Shown one piece after another: positions 21,689-34,809 of a stretch of DNA of 64,000 nt. The notes under the pieces were generated by a model. The model saw only the letters and a list, made by a program, of their open reading frames with translations. It had not been told where the DNA came from and did not search any database. Positions within the stretch are counted from its first letter, which is position 1, and every line of letters starts with the position of its first letter. Source of the stretch: Monosporascus cannonballus (Eukaryota; Ascomycota; Sordariomycetes; Xylariales); assembly GCA_004154925.1 (NCBI GenBank), contig QJNS01000038.1, positions 1 to 64,000 of the forward strand. The letters run 5' to 3'. Made by a program: the position numbers and the translations under genes.

Positions 21689-22312
21689 TCTAAAGGTGCC
21701 AAATTTATTAACCGGATCTCTTAATCGTTGGACGAATTTTACGATTTTGCCCATTTGGAATCAAAGTTTGCGGTCGAGATATAAGCTTTGGGTAAGATAG
21801 ACGTTAGTAATTAGAATATAATAGATTAAGGACTTTTTTTCTCAGATTATATAAACTGGAATGCTATTATTTCGAGTGCTTTCGTTATTGCCGGTAAATG
21901 TTCTTTAATAAACGTTAAGCTTTAATAAGATTTTTAGCGAATTCCTAAGTGTTTTCGGAATTGGGATGCTTTTTTACTTAATTAGATATTAAGTAAATTT
22001 TTCTTCGTGTATTAAATATTTTTCTATTTAGTATATCGTATTATCCTTTATTTTTAAATTTTTTATATCGTAGACGCCTTAATTCTCTCTGCTGTTAATT
22101 CGAATAAAAAAGTATAAGAAATTAAATAAAATTTAATTTTTTGTAGAAGTTGTAATTAAAAATTATTTTCTGTGACTTTTTTCGCAATTTTATATGGGCC
22201 GATATATTTGAAAGGAGATTTTTTGCTGGGTTTTTTTGTTTAAATATATTTGGTAATAAGATAAATAATATTTTTTTTAGAAAGTTGGTCTTTTTAACCT
22301 TTTTTCATTATA

Positions 22313-22727
22313 TGTAACGGCTAGGCGGTTTAACTAACTATTAAACCTTAGTCGTACGGATTTATTTTAGCAGGAGTATCGTAGAACTTTAAAGCAAAGA
22401 CGTAACTTAATTACGTTTTGTAATACTAAGGATATCGAAGTTATATCGCAAACGATTAGTATTAATAAGTGGTTTGTTGCAAGCTGGCGTTATTTAGACT
22501 ATGAAAATAATGAACGTATATATTTTTATTTTGGCTTAAAGTGCTTAAGCGGTTTAAACACTTAAGCCCATTAAGCCCTTTCAGCCCTTTGCCGGCTTAA
22601 GGGGCTTAAGGTCCTTAGCACCTTGAGATCTTTGAGTTAGTTAAGTAACGTCTTGGCTGAGGTCGAGTTTTGTTTTCTTCGTGGCTCCGACCGTCCGTAA
22701 AGTAGCCAAGACCATTAGGACATAACA
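22313..22727 (-). mobile_element. Solo LTR inserted in E1
   Basis: 415 bp, plus-strand ends TGTAACGGCTAGG..CATAACA, flanked by a perfect TTATA duplication (22308-22312 and 22728-22732). The empty site can be read in E3 (near 30630) and E4 (near 35680) as ..TTATAATATTT... It belongs to the LTR subfamily with TTAAGCCC repeats, like E4, and is only lightly mutated. Confidence 0.87.
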
Positions 22728-25638
22728 TTATAATATTTACTTATTTGGTTTCGTACGAATTTTAGTTTTATTTTTATTTCCTGATATAATTACCGTAATT
22801 ATTTTGATATAAGGATTATTTTAACGTTAGTTAAACCGTTATAGCATATTTCTTTGTAAATTTCTAAGGTAAAGCCAAAATTAACGTTCGTAGATATTAT
22901 TTTAATACTTTCGTAATAAGTTGTATTATAAGCCAGGTATGCAATTAGTAACTTTTTAATCTAATTATTTTATTTATAATTGATACAATAGTATAAATAA
23001 GTTTTTAAATTTTAGTTTATTGCTTTTATTTATCCATTTTTCTAAAGTTTAAATACGTTAAACAATGTGTGATTTCGGCCAATTTATATTATATGGCTTT
23101 ATTAAAATTTAAATGCAAATATTAAATCTTTATGTAAAATGACTTTTATTAATAATCCGTATATGTTAAGGATGTTTTTAAAAAATGTATATTAGGTGTT
23201 CGGCATTTATGTTCTTATAATATAGTAAAAAATAAAAGAATTTCGTAAATCGATCGACGATTACGAAAATGTTATCGTAGTGTACTTTTGTAACGAAATC
23301 TTTTAACCTAAAAAGTTTAATAATAAAATCGAATATAACTAATTATTATAATGGTTCTAGAATTAATAATAGCTGTAACTTTCTGTAAAGCTTATGTTAT
23401 CGTGCTTTCGTTTTAACGTAAGTATCGTATTATTATATATTTTTTAATCTGTTAAGTTTATTTTAGAAAGTTAATAGGTTTATTATAGCTTTTTTAAAGT
23501 ATTGTGAATCTCTGAGTGTTTATGTAATTGATATTCGTATATTTTTCGTCCTTGGCCTTTCTGGTATTTTTCAGAACTTGTATTTTCTTTGTTTTTTAAT
23601 TTTTTGAAAGGTCGTCATTATACTGGTGGATTTTCTGATGTATATGAGAAGGTATTGCTCGAACTATTGTAATTTGTCGTAAACGTGAATATTCTTTACT
23701 TAATAGTATCAAAAATTGTATAATTAATTTTAATTAATTTTCTTCCAAGTTTAGTTATTTGTTTAAGATATCGGCTTTGTTATTTTCTGAGCCCTTCTTA
23801 TAAATAATAACGAAATTAAAGTTCGTCAATTCTTTTAAGAAACATAGTTATTGTTCGGTAAGTTTCTTAATTGTAATAAAACGGATAAGATTTAATAATC
23901 TGTATAAACCTTAATCTCATATAAGCTTTCCTTTAAAAAATGTCTAAATTTTCAAAAGACTATAACGATAGCCATAAATTCCTTATCTGGAATACCGTAA
24001 TTAAGTTCGGTTCCTTTTAACTTATATAAAAAGAATGTAAAGGAATATAATTAGTCTTAATTATTTCGTTATCCGACTATTATATTTAATATATAATCCG
24101 AAATATCGGTTTTTAACTTAACAAGGTAAGTTAAATCGTATATAATCAATATTAGCTTACTAATAATTGCATTTTTGATTTTCTGAAATACCTTTTCTGT
24201 TTCGAACGTCTATCTATATTCTTGTTTTTTCTTTGTAAGATTCGTTAGAGGTATAATTGCCCTATTAAAATTGCGAATGACCTTTTTGTAATAATTGGCG
24301 AATTTAAAAAAATACTTATACTTCCTTAACTATCGTTAGAGTTTGCCATTCTGTAATTGCAGCAATTTTCTTTAAGTTTATCCTAATATGTCCTAGAATA
24401 ATAATATATACTGGGATAGTAATACGTTTCAGATATTTTACCTTTTATATGTAAAATTAACTTTTTTCTACATTAATAAACAGCCTTACGTGTTGTACAG
24501 CTTAAAGAGATTTATGGGTGTATTTTGTATATGCTTTTTTTATTTCTGAAAAGATAAAAATATTATTAAAATAAAATACGACAAAAATACTAAGGTATTT
24601 TCGTAATATATAATTAATTATAGGTTAGAAGGTTATTAAAACGTTCGTAAATCCTATTAGTATAACCAAACATTTAAATAATCCGTATTTCGTTCTAGAA
24701 GTTATTTTCTATTCGTATTTTTCTTTCATCTTAATTAGGTTATATTTATTTTTAGGATCCAATGCTGTAAAGTATTTGGCTTTATAAAGTTGATTTTTTA
24801 TTTCTATAATTAAAATTAATAATATTCGATTTTTAACAATAATATCGTTTAATTGTCGATAGTTGACTATAAGTTGTAATTTTTTTATTTTTTTTGGATA
24901 CGAAAAATATAGGATATTTTATTAGTAACTTCGAAAATCGAATTTATTCTTTTTGTAACCCATTTTCCAGGTATTTTTTTAAGAATACGAAATTCGTTTC
25001 CGTTAAGGTTGTAAATAAAATAAAATTTCGTCGAAAATCCTTTTTAAGGATTATTTTATAATCTTATTTACTATATTTCGATAACTTAATATCGAGCTTT
25101 TTTTCTAAAGAGATGCTCGTATCTACGATATTATGGTAGCATATTGGTTAAATTTTCTGACTTTTAAGATTGTTGTTCTAGTTCGTTATTTAATTATCTT
25201 AGTTTCGCTTTAATAATAATAATAATGCGTTATACTTTTTTTAATACCTATTTTCTTTCTTACATCTTATATATTTAGGTAATAAGGTATTTGTTGTATC
25301 CTTACACCTGTATTCGTCGCCATTTTCGATTAAACATTAAGATTTTAATTTTTTCATTTTTTATTTATTAATAAAGTATAAAATAAGTTTTACCTGGTTA
25401 ATTTCGCTATTAATTAAAGCTCCTTATTAACGTATTTATGGTAATTCTAAGGTTATATTATAATTCTCAAATGTAATAATATCGAAATTAATTATTTAAT
25501 CTTGTTTCTTGATAAAAATTTCGAAATAATTAATTTTGCGTATAGGTTTCCCGTTATCGAAAGCCAATCCCTAACTTTTTCTCTTCGTAACCATATGATA
25601 TTTTAATTTATATTTCTATAATAGTTTACGCCTATTAA

Positions 25639-26028
25639 TGTGACCGCTAAGCGGTTTAACCCACTATTAAACCTTAGTTGTACGGGTTTATGTTAGCAGA
25701 AGTATCGTGGAATTCTAAAGTAATAAAATAACACAGTTGCGTCTCTTAATACCAAGGGTATCAGTATTATATTACAAACGATTTGTATTAATAAATGTTA
25801 AAAGTTAAAGTTATTTAAATTATGGAAATAATAAGCGTATATGTCTTCCTTATTTTTAGCTTAATTACTTATAATTACGCATCCGGTAATAATTACGGTT
25901 ACTTAAGATCACCTTTGATTACCGATAATTACTAGTTTAGCAGTGATTACGGTTACGAAACCCGAAAGGTAACCCGTATTATTCTTGTCTAACCGTTTCT
26001 CGAGGCCGAAATTCGTCAGGTCGTAACA
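25639..26028 (-). repeat. 3' LTR of E2
   Basis: 390 bp with TG..CA ends, bounded on the right by a purine tract on the minus strand. The preceding bases ATTAA (25634-25638) would be one half of a target duplication whose partner was not found. Confidence 0.72.
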
Positions 26029-28951
26029 CGATCTCCCTTTTTTAAAATTCTCACTTTCAAAATTCGTTTTGTCTTTTTTCTTTGTTTGGTAAATAACCTT
26101 TTTTTTCCTTCCAAAATATATCGTTTCGTATTTCTAAAATTCGTTGTCTTTCTCGTTTTTCTACTATTCGTTATATTAATTTCGTAGAAGCCTTTAACGA
26201 AATCAGATATAAAATTTTGCCTTATTCTTATTGTTTTTCCAAAAATTCATAGTCGAAAATAATAAAAAACGTTTCAAAATATAAGAAATATATTAATCGA
26301 AGCCCGTCCTATAATAGTACCGGCGTATCGCTTTTTCTTTTCTTTTTCTTTTTTCTTTTTTTTTTTTTTGCAAAATATTCGTCGAGAATATTAACGTTTG
26401 AAACGCGAAAAAACACTTACTGAAAAACGATTATTAAAGTTTTAACGGCTTTATTTTAAGGCTTAACGTCATTATCTAGAGAAAATAAATAAAACTTTTT
26501 TCGTTTTATTTATCTGCATAAATAAAAGGCGTTAGTTCGTTTAAAGAATATTCCTATAATATAACGTAGGTTTTAATTATTAGACAAATTAAAGAAACAA
26601 AAATGTCAGGAACAGAAATAATTAAAGGCCGCTGTTATAACTGTTACGTCAATATAGGTTACGGCCGATGGGCTCGATATCTCGGCTATTAATTAATCGA
26701 CTATTAACTGGGATACGCCCGTTATTGCCGGTAAAAGTTTTTTTTAATAGGCGTTGGGCGTTAATAAGATTTTTGGCGAGTTCCTAGGTCTTCTCGGAAT
26801 TAGAATACTTTTTCTATTTAATTAGGTACTAAGTAAGTCCATTTTTCTTTTTTATATCGAATATGTTTTTTATTTCATATAATTACTTGTTTTTTATTTC
26901 TATATCGTTTAGTTTTTGGCGTTTTAGGATAATATTTGCCGTTAATTCGAAAAAAAATATAAAAAATTAAATAAAGTTTAACTTTAGGTAAAAGTTGCAG
27001 TTAATATTTATTTTCTAAGATTTTCTTAATAATTTTATATAGATCGATATATTTGAAATAGAGGTTTTTCTTATGTCGTTTTACTTAAATACTTTTAATA
27101 ACGATGAAAATTATTTCTTCTTTTTCGAAAATTAATCCATTTAACCTTTTTAATTGTTATACTTATTTATTTGATTTCGTAAAAATTTCGGTTTAATTTT
27201 TATCTTTTTATATACTTAACGTAATTATTTTAATATAAGAATTATTTTGATATTAAATATACTGTCGTTACGTTTTTCCTTATATATTTTTAAAATAAAA
27301 ACAAAATTCGCGTTCGTAAGTATTATTTTAATGCTTTCGTAATAACTATCGTTATAGGCCAATTATGCGACAAATAAGTTTTCAACCTAGTAATTTTATT
27401 TGTAATTAATATAATATGGTAAGCAAGTTTTTAAAAGTTAGTTTATTCGTTTTATTTATTTATTTATTTATAATTTATAAGCGTTAAATAATCTGTATTT
27501 TAGGTCGATCTATATTATAAGGCCTTGCCAAAACTTAAATACAAATATTAATCCTTTATTTAAAATGATTTTTATTAATAATCTATATATGTTAAAAAAT
27601 ATGTTTAAAAATATATGCGATTTGTTCGGCGTTTGTATTCTTATAATATAGTAGAAAATAGGAAAATTTCGTAAATCGGTCGACAATAACAAAAATACTG
27701 TCGTAATATATTCTTATAGCTGAATCTTTTGACATACAAAGTTTAGTAATAAAGTCGAATATAACTAAATACCATAATTACTTTGCGACTGGTAATAGTT
27801 ATACCTTTCTGTATAGCTTATATCGTCGAGCCTTTATTTTAAAACAAATATCGTAATATTAAATTATTTTTAATAGCATTAATTGTATTTTAAGAAAGGA
27901 ATATATGCGTCGAAGCCGTTTTAAAGTTTTATAAATCCCTGGATATCTATGTAACTAATGTTTGTATATATTTCGTATTAAATCCTTTTGGTCTTTTTCT
28001 AAGACCTACATATTATCCGTTTTTTAGTCTAATAAGAAACTGTCGTTATACTGCTGGATTTTCTAATATATATTACTAGGCGCTGCTTGGATTATCGCAA
28101 TTTGTCGGGGGTGTAAATATTCTTTTATACTAATATCAAAAATTATATAGCTAATTTTAACCAATTTCTTTCGAAATATGATCGCCTATTTAAACTATCG
28201 GTTCTGTCGTTTTTTAAACCTTTTTTTGTAGATAATAACGAAATCGAAGTTCGTTAATTTTTTCGCGTAACGAAATTATTGCTTTTTAAGTTTTTTAGTC
28301 GTAATAAATCAGGTAAAATTTTAATAATCTGTATAAACCTTAACCTGGTAAAAGCTTTTTTCTGAAAAATGTTTAAACTTTTGAAAAACTATAATAATGG
28401 CCATAAAGCTTTTATTTGGAATGCCGTAATTTAATGCGGCTTTTTTTAATTTGTATAAAAAGAATGCAATAAGGTATAATTTACTTTAATCATTTCGTTA
28501 TCCGATCACTACGTTTAACGCGTAATTCGAAATATCGTTTTTTCGTTTAACGGGCGATTTAAATCGTATATAATCAGTACTGGCTCGTTAATAATTGCAT
28601 TTTTGATATTCTAGAAAGCCTTTTCCGTCTTAAGCGTGTATTTAAATTCCTTTTTTTTTCGTAAAATTAGTTAAAGGTATAGTTATTTTATTAAAGTTCC
28701 GAATAAACTTTTTATAATAATTAGCAAATTCCAGAAATGCCTATATTTCCTTAACCGTAATTGGCGTCTGCCATTTTATAACTGCAGTGATTTTCTTAAG
28801 GTCCATTTTAGTGTATTCTAAAGTCAAAATATGTTCTAGGTATTTTACTTCCTGTATATAAAACTAACTTTTTTTTACGTTAACAAATAACTTTATAAAC
28901 GTATCCTATATATGTTTTTTCCGTTTTTGAAAAGATAAGAATATCATCGAG
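25639..28951 (-). mobile_element. Ty3/gypsy element E2, 5'-truncated, RIP-degraded
   Basis: The 3' LTR is at 25639-26028 (TGTGACCGCTAAGCGG..TCGTAACA), followed by the polypurine tract complement CGATCTCCCTTTTTT. Internal remnants run through the antisense region, integrase, RNase H and part of reverse transcriptase, and stop at 28951 where the E3 LTR begins. Its gag, protease and 5' LTR are missing from the window. The LTR contains a distinctive segment, TAATAATTACGGTTAC, not seen in the other copies, so it is a separate subfamily. Confidence 0.72.
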
Positions 28952-29395
28952 TATGACGGATAGGCGGTTTAACCAACTATTAAACCTTAGTCGTACGGGT
29001 TTATGTTGATAAAAGTATCGTGGAAATCTAAATAATAAATACAGTAACATATTACGTTTCGTAATACCAAGGGTGCCTTAAATAACGAATTATTATTATA
29101 AATAACTAATATTAATCAGTAATTTGTTATAAGTTAAAATTATTTAAAGTATAAAAATAATAAGGATATATGTCTTTATTTTAATTTAAAATGTTTATCG
29201 TAACTTAACGCGATTTCCTTGGTTAAATCTTTTTAAGCCTTTTTAAGCCCTTTTAATACTTAACTAGCTTAAACCCTTTTAATTAACCAAAGCCTTTAAG
29301 TCCCTTAAGCCAGTTACGCAACTTCTTAGCTAGGTCGGAGCTTGCCCCTTCAAGATCTCGACAATTTTTAGGAGCCAAAACCGTTAGGTCATAAT
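28952..29395 (-). repeat. 3' LTR of E3
   Basis: 444 bp. The plus-strand start TATGACGG is a RIP-altered TGTGACGG, and the end is CATAATA. The polypurine tract complement CGATTTTCCCCTTTTA follows directly. Confidence 0.78.
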
Positions 29396-29444
29396 ACGAT
29401 TTTCCCCTTTTAGGATCTTTGTTCTTAAAGATTATTCTGTTTAT

Positions 29445-29786
29445 TTGTTAACCCTAGCAAGTAACTTTTCCTTTTTCATCTTCAACATATCGAATCGTTT
29501 TGAAAAATCTAGGTCTTATAAGCGTACTAACGCCCTCGTTTTTTTAGAACGTATTAACCGTCTTAAATTTATTATATCCTTAAACGTTTTTTGTTCTCGC
29601 TGCAAATCCGCAAAAAGAGTTTGCAAAACTTATCACAGCTCGGGAAAGTGCTTATTCTATACTGCTCACGGGAACCCTTATAATCTTTTTGGCCCTTCCA
29701 AGTTTGAACACCAAAAACTCGTTACCAAGGAAAACCGTTTGGAAGTCGAAAAACGCATTACTAAGAAAGAGCTCCTAAAAGCTTAA
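29445..29786 (+). pseudogene. Antisense ORF with Zn2Cys6-like cluster (E3)
   Basis: A 114-codon open stretch on the strand opposite to E3's pol, between integrase and the 3' LTR. It contains CSRCKSAKRVC, then KC, then tyrosines, fitting C-x2-C-x6-C-x8-C-x2-Y-x6-Y. This is the spacing of a fungal Zn(II)2Cys6 cluster with the fifth and sixth cysteines changed to Tyr (TAT, one G-to-A from TGT). A charged helical region follows (KLVTKENRLEVEKRITKKEL). Beyond the TAA the same frame family continues with RRGIQNMEAIKKFKRFEKEQ up to about 29950. No ATG opens the stretch (29445 is TTG), so the true start is lost or upstream. A zinc-cluster protein is inferred; its function is unknown. Confidence 0.55.
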
Positions 29787-30130
29787 CAGCACCTTAACAA
29801 GTTATTTGGTCGCTTAAGTCGTCTGCAAAAACAAAAAAAACTTTTTCGTTAGCGCGGGATTAAAATATTTCGCCGCGGTATTCAAAATATGGAAGCGATA
29901 AAAAAGTTTAAACGTTTCGAAAAAGAACAAAAATAGCTGGAGGCCGCCGTCGCAGTTATTACGTCAGCATAGGCCGTGTTCCCGGCCGGCTGGTCTAAGG
30001 TCGATGTTACCGATTAGTCGACCGTTAACTGGGATATGTCCGCCGTTATAATGAAAGTTCTTTAATAGGCGTTAGGCGCCAATAAGATTTTAGCGGGTTC
30101 CCAGGTATTTTCGAAATCCGGGTGCTTTTT

Positions 30131-30273
30131 TGTTATGGCTGCACTATACCATCACGCCACCAGAGCAAAAGATCGGTGGAATGATCGCAATTGTGGCAAT
30201 CATCCTGGTGCTTACAGCTGTATATATGTACTCGTACATGTTGAAAGACATTACGGGTGACCAGGCCGTAACA
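30131..30273. mobile_element. 143-bp TG..CA insertion with target duplication
   Basis: A sharply bounded GC-normal segment starting TGTTATGGCTGC and ending GGCCGTAACA, flanked by TTTTT on both sides. Removing it restores GTGCTTTTTCCACTTGATTAA, which matches E4 near 35325. The terminal TGTTA..TAACA and the 5-bp duplication fit a very short solo LTR of a third family. It shows no RIP, although its host E3 is heavily mutated. Confidence 0.78.
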
Positions 30274-31345
30274 TTTTTCCACTTGATTAAATATTAAGTA
30301 AGTTCGTTTTATTTTCGCATATTAAAAATCTCTTCCACCTTATATACTTATTTATCTTCTACTTCTATATCTTCTTGTGCCGTATGTACTTTAATTATAT
30401 CCGCTATTAATTCGAATAAAATAACGTAAAAAATTAGATGAAATTTAATTCTTGGTAAAAGTTCTAATTAATAATTGTTTTTTGAGATTTTGTTGCTAAT
30501 TTTATATAGACCGATGTACTTAAAATCAAGGTTTTTGCTAGGTCGTTTTGTTTAGATGTTTTTGGTAGCGAGGAAAACCATTTCTCTTTTTTCGAAAGTT
30601 AGTTTTTTTAAACTTTTTCTAGTTATAATATTTTCTTATTTAATTACGTACGATTTCTAGTTCTGTTTTTATCTTTTAATATAACTGTTATAATTATTTT
30701 AACGTAAAGATTATTTTAATATTAATTAAATTATCGCCACGTATATCTCTGTAAATTTCTAAAATAAAACCAAAATTCGGGTTTATTATTATTATTTTGA
30801 TATTTTCGTTATAATTAATATTATAAGTTAGTTAAATAATAAATAGCTTTTTAACCTAATTATTTTATTTGTAATTAATGTAATATCGTAAGTAAACTTC
30901 TAAGGTTTAGTTTATTCGTTTTATTTATTTATTTATTTATTTATGGTTTAAATACGTTAAATAATTTATAATTTAAGCCGATTTATATTATCAAGCCTTA
31001 CTAAAACTGAGAGGCAAATATCGATACTTTTTTCGATTTAATTTCTATTAGTAATGCGTATATGTTGAAAATATATTTAAAATATATATATATTATTTGT
31101 TAGACGATTGTATCCTTATAATATAATAGAAAATAAAAAGAATCCGTAAATCGATTAACGGATGCAAATATATTGTCGTAATGTACTTCTGTGACTAAAT
31201 CTTTTAATATGAGAAGTTTAGTAATAAAATCGAATATAATTGTATATTATGGTCGTTTTGCGATTGGTAATGGTTATACCTGTCTGTATGGCTTATGTCG
31301 TCGTATCTTTATTTCAACTTAAATATCGTATTACTGTATAATTTT

Positions 31346-31546
31346 TTATATCGTTAATTTTATTCTAAGAAAGAAATATATTCGTCGAAGTCGTTCTAGG
31401 GTTTTGTACATCCCTAGATATCCGTATAATGAATATTCGTATATATCTCGTATTAGAGTTTTCTGGTATTTTTCCGGAATTTGTATTTTGTCCGTTTTTT
31501 GGTCTTTTGAAAAACCGTTATTATACTGCTGGATTTTCTGTTGCAC
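31346..31546 (-). pseudogene. Integrase N-terminal zinc-binding fragment (E3)
   Basis: A minus-strand open stretch reading IPEKYQKTLIRDIYEYSLYG then YLGMYKTLERLRRIYFF. It aligns with the HHCC region of retroviral-type integrases (H..H then GH.G..KT...I...Y). The expected histidines appear as tyrosines (CAC/CAT to TAC/TAT), a RIP-type change. It sits at the expected place between RNase H and the catalytic core. Confidence 0.6.
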
Positions 31547-34225
31547 ATCAAAAAGTGCTGCCCGAATTATTATAATTTATCGCGGGCGTAAATGGTTTTT
31601 TATAATAATATCAAAAATTATATAACTAGCTTTAATAAATTTCTTTTTAAGGTTTAGTCGCTTACTTAGAATATTTGTTTTATCGTTTTCTGGGCCCTTC
31701 TTGTAGATAATAACCAAGTCGAAGTTCGCCAATATTTTCGCATAACAAAGTTTGTCGTCCTATAAATTTCCTAGTCGTAATAAAATAGATAAGGTTTTAA
31801 TAATCCGTATAAACCTTAATTTGGTACAAATTTCCTTTTAGGAAATATCTGAATTCCCAGAATACCATGATAATAGCTATAAATTCCTTATTTGGAATGC
31901 CGTAATTAAGTTCGGTTCTTTTTAATTTATATAAAGAAATATAATAAGATATAATTTACCTTAATTATTTCATTATCCGATTATTACGTTTAAGGCGTAA
32001 TCCGAAATATCGGGTTTTAGCTTAACGAGGCGGTTTAAATTATACATAATTAATATTAGTTCGCTAGTAATTATATTCATAATGTTCTGAAAGGCTTCGT
32101 TTATTTCGGACGTTTATTTAAACTTTTTTACCTTTTTCGTAAGGTTTATTAAAAGCATAGCTATTTTGCTAAAATTTCGAATAAACTTCCTATAATAATT
32201 AGCGAATACAAAAAATTCCTATATTTCTTTGGCCGTAGTTGGCGTTTACGACATTATAATTATAACGATTTTCTTAAAGTTCTTTTAATATATCTTAAAA
32301 TAATAATAAGTCCTATATATTTCATTTTTCATACGTAAAATTAACTCTTTTTTACGTTAACATATAACCTTACGTTTTATAAAACTTAAAAATTTTATAA
32401 CGTATTCTGTATATGCTATTTCGATTTCTGAGAAAATGAAAATATCGTCGAGATAACAAACGACGAATATATTAAGGTATTTTCGTAATACATAATTTAT
32501 TATCCGTTAGAAAATTGCTGGTACGTTCGTAAGTTTCTTTAGCATAATTAAGTACTTAAATAATCCGTATTTAGTTTTAAAGATTATTTTCTATTTACAT
32601 TATTTTTTAATTCTGATAAAGTTATACTTATTTTTAAAATCAAATATTATAAATTATTTAACTCCGTAAAATTAGTTCATTATTTCTATAATTAGAGATA
32701 ATAATATTATTTAATTATCGATAAATAACCAGAAATGGCAATTTTTCGTTTTTTTGGTACGAATAATATTAGATATCCTGCTAATAATTTCGAAAATCGA
32801 ATTCATCTTTTCTGCAACCGATCTTCTAGGTATTCTTTGAAAGTACGTAGTTCGTTTCCGTTAAGTTTATAAATAAGGTAAAACTTCGTCGATGATTTTT
32901 TCAAGGATTATTTTATAATCCTATTTGCTATATTCTGATAATTTCGCATCTAATTTCTTCTTCAAAAGCTATTCGTATTTATAATATTATAGTAACATAT
33001 TAATTAAATCTTTTGACCTTTAGGACTACTGTTTTAGGTCGTTATTTAATTACTTTAATTTTGCTTTAATAATAATAACAATACGTCTTAGTTTTCTTTG
33101 ATATCTATTTTCTTTTTTATATTTTGTTCTTTTACATTATAAGGTTTTTATCGTGTCCTTATACTTATATTCGTCGCTATCTTTAATCGAATATTAAGAT
33201 CTTAATTTCTTTCTTTATCCGCTAATAGGGTATAAAACGAACCTTACTTAGCCAATCTTTTCATTAATTAAAATTTCGTACTGGCGTATCCATATTAATC
33301 CTAAGACCATATCCTAATTCCTAAATAAAACGATATCGAAATCAATTATTTAATATTATACTTAAACAGAAATCTCGAAATAATTAATCTCGCGTATGAT
33401 TTTTCAGTTATCGTAAACCAATTCTTAACTTTTAGCATTCGTCGCTATATAAGGTTTTAACTTATATCTCCATAGCAATTTAAACCTATTAACCATATTT
33501 TATACAATATAATTTCCGCCTAAAGCTCCGTAATGCACTATGATAATATATTAATATATTCCAATTCGTATATCCAAGATAGCAAGATTATTAACGGTTT
33601 CTATCGTCGCGTTTAAAGCCCTTTTTGGGAATTTTTCTTAATTTCTCTGGGTTTCGTTATTTTATAACTTTTTTATAAATAATTTTCTTTTTTAACTCTT
33701 TTTCGAATTTACTAAACCTTATTTATATTTCGGTATTTACCGTATTAAATTATTATATTTGTCGTTATTGCTGGCGTAATATTCTTTCGAACTATATTAA
33801 TTATTTTTAATTCCGTTATAATTCCTTTTTTTATTTGGTAAATTATTTTTTTAGGCTTTAATAGCATTTTATTATGCATTATATTAATTATAGTTCCAAA
33901 GTTCGTTTGTAAACTAATATATCTTTTTCTTAATAAATTTCCTTTCGTAAAAATTTATAATAAATACTAATTGAAAATGAAAATCCATAATTGCTTTTTA
34001 ACAGTATTTTTTTATTATTTGCTAAATTCACTCCTTTTTTATTTAGTAATTATATTAATTGTAATAGCCAAAAAAAATCTTTTTACGAGTATTATTTTCT
34101 TTCGGGCCCGTTTTTTGTTTCGGCCAATTATTAAATATTTTCTGGGGTTATGGATCGAAAATACTAATATCATTAGTTATCGGTTTTGTTATTTCCTGTA
34201 CGATTAAAAAATTCGAATCCTTTAT

Positions 34226-34629
34226 TGGGACGGCTTAGCGGTTTAACCAACTATTAAAAATTAAGTCGACGGGTTTATGTTAACAGAAGTATCGTGGGAA
34301 TCTAAGTAATAAAATAATTTAATTATATCTTTTAATACCAAAATACAAAAACGTATCATAAACGATTAATATTAATAAATGTTATAAATTAAAATTATTT
34401 AAATTATAAAAATAATAAACGTATATATTTTATTTCTGGTTTAAATTATTTAACCGGCTTAAATCTTTAAGCCCTTTAAACCCCTTAGGCCATCTGCTGG
34501 CTTAACTGGCTTAAAGGCGCTAAGCCTTTGAGCCCTTTAAGCTGATTACGTGATCTTTTTGGTACGGTCGGGCTTGGATGCCCAAGTTCTCCGACCGTTT
34601 GGGGAAGCCAAGATCGTTAGGTCATAATA
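34226..34629 (-). repeat. 3' LTR of E4
   Basis: 404 bp, starting TGGGACGGCTTAGCGG. It contains several AAGCCCTTTAA-type direct repeats between about 34450 and 34545. The 5' copy lacks 61 bp here. Confidence 0.78.
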
Positions 34630-34809
34630 CGATCTTTCCTTTTCCAGGATTTTTATCCCTAAAGATTATTCTGTTTATTTGTTAATTTCGGTAAATAACT
34701 TTTTTTTTTATACTTAATATATCGGGTTGTATTGCAAAATTCCGTTTTCGTAAGCATATTAACGTTTTCATTTTTGCAAAACGTATTATATTGTTAGATT
34801 TTATTATAC

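Larger units (their letters stand above)
20896..25638 (-). mobile_element. Ty3/gypsy element E1, 5'-truncated, RIP-degraded
   Basis: A minus-strand element. Its 3' LTR lies at 20896-21289 (TGTGACAG..CGTAATA on the plus strand). Next to it is a polypurine tract (minus strand AAAGGGGAAATCG just before the LTR). The internal region aligns by eye with E3, E4 and E5: an antisense frame near 21500-21690, then integrase, RNase H and reverse transcriptase remnants, reaching the protease/gag border at 25638. There E2 begins. The remaining gag and 5' LTR are not found in the window. A solo LTR interrupts it at 22313-22727. All frames are destroyed by stops. Confidence 0.75.
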
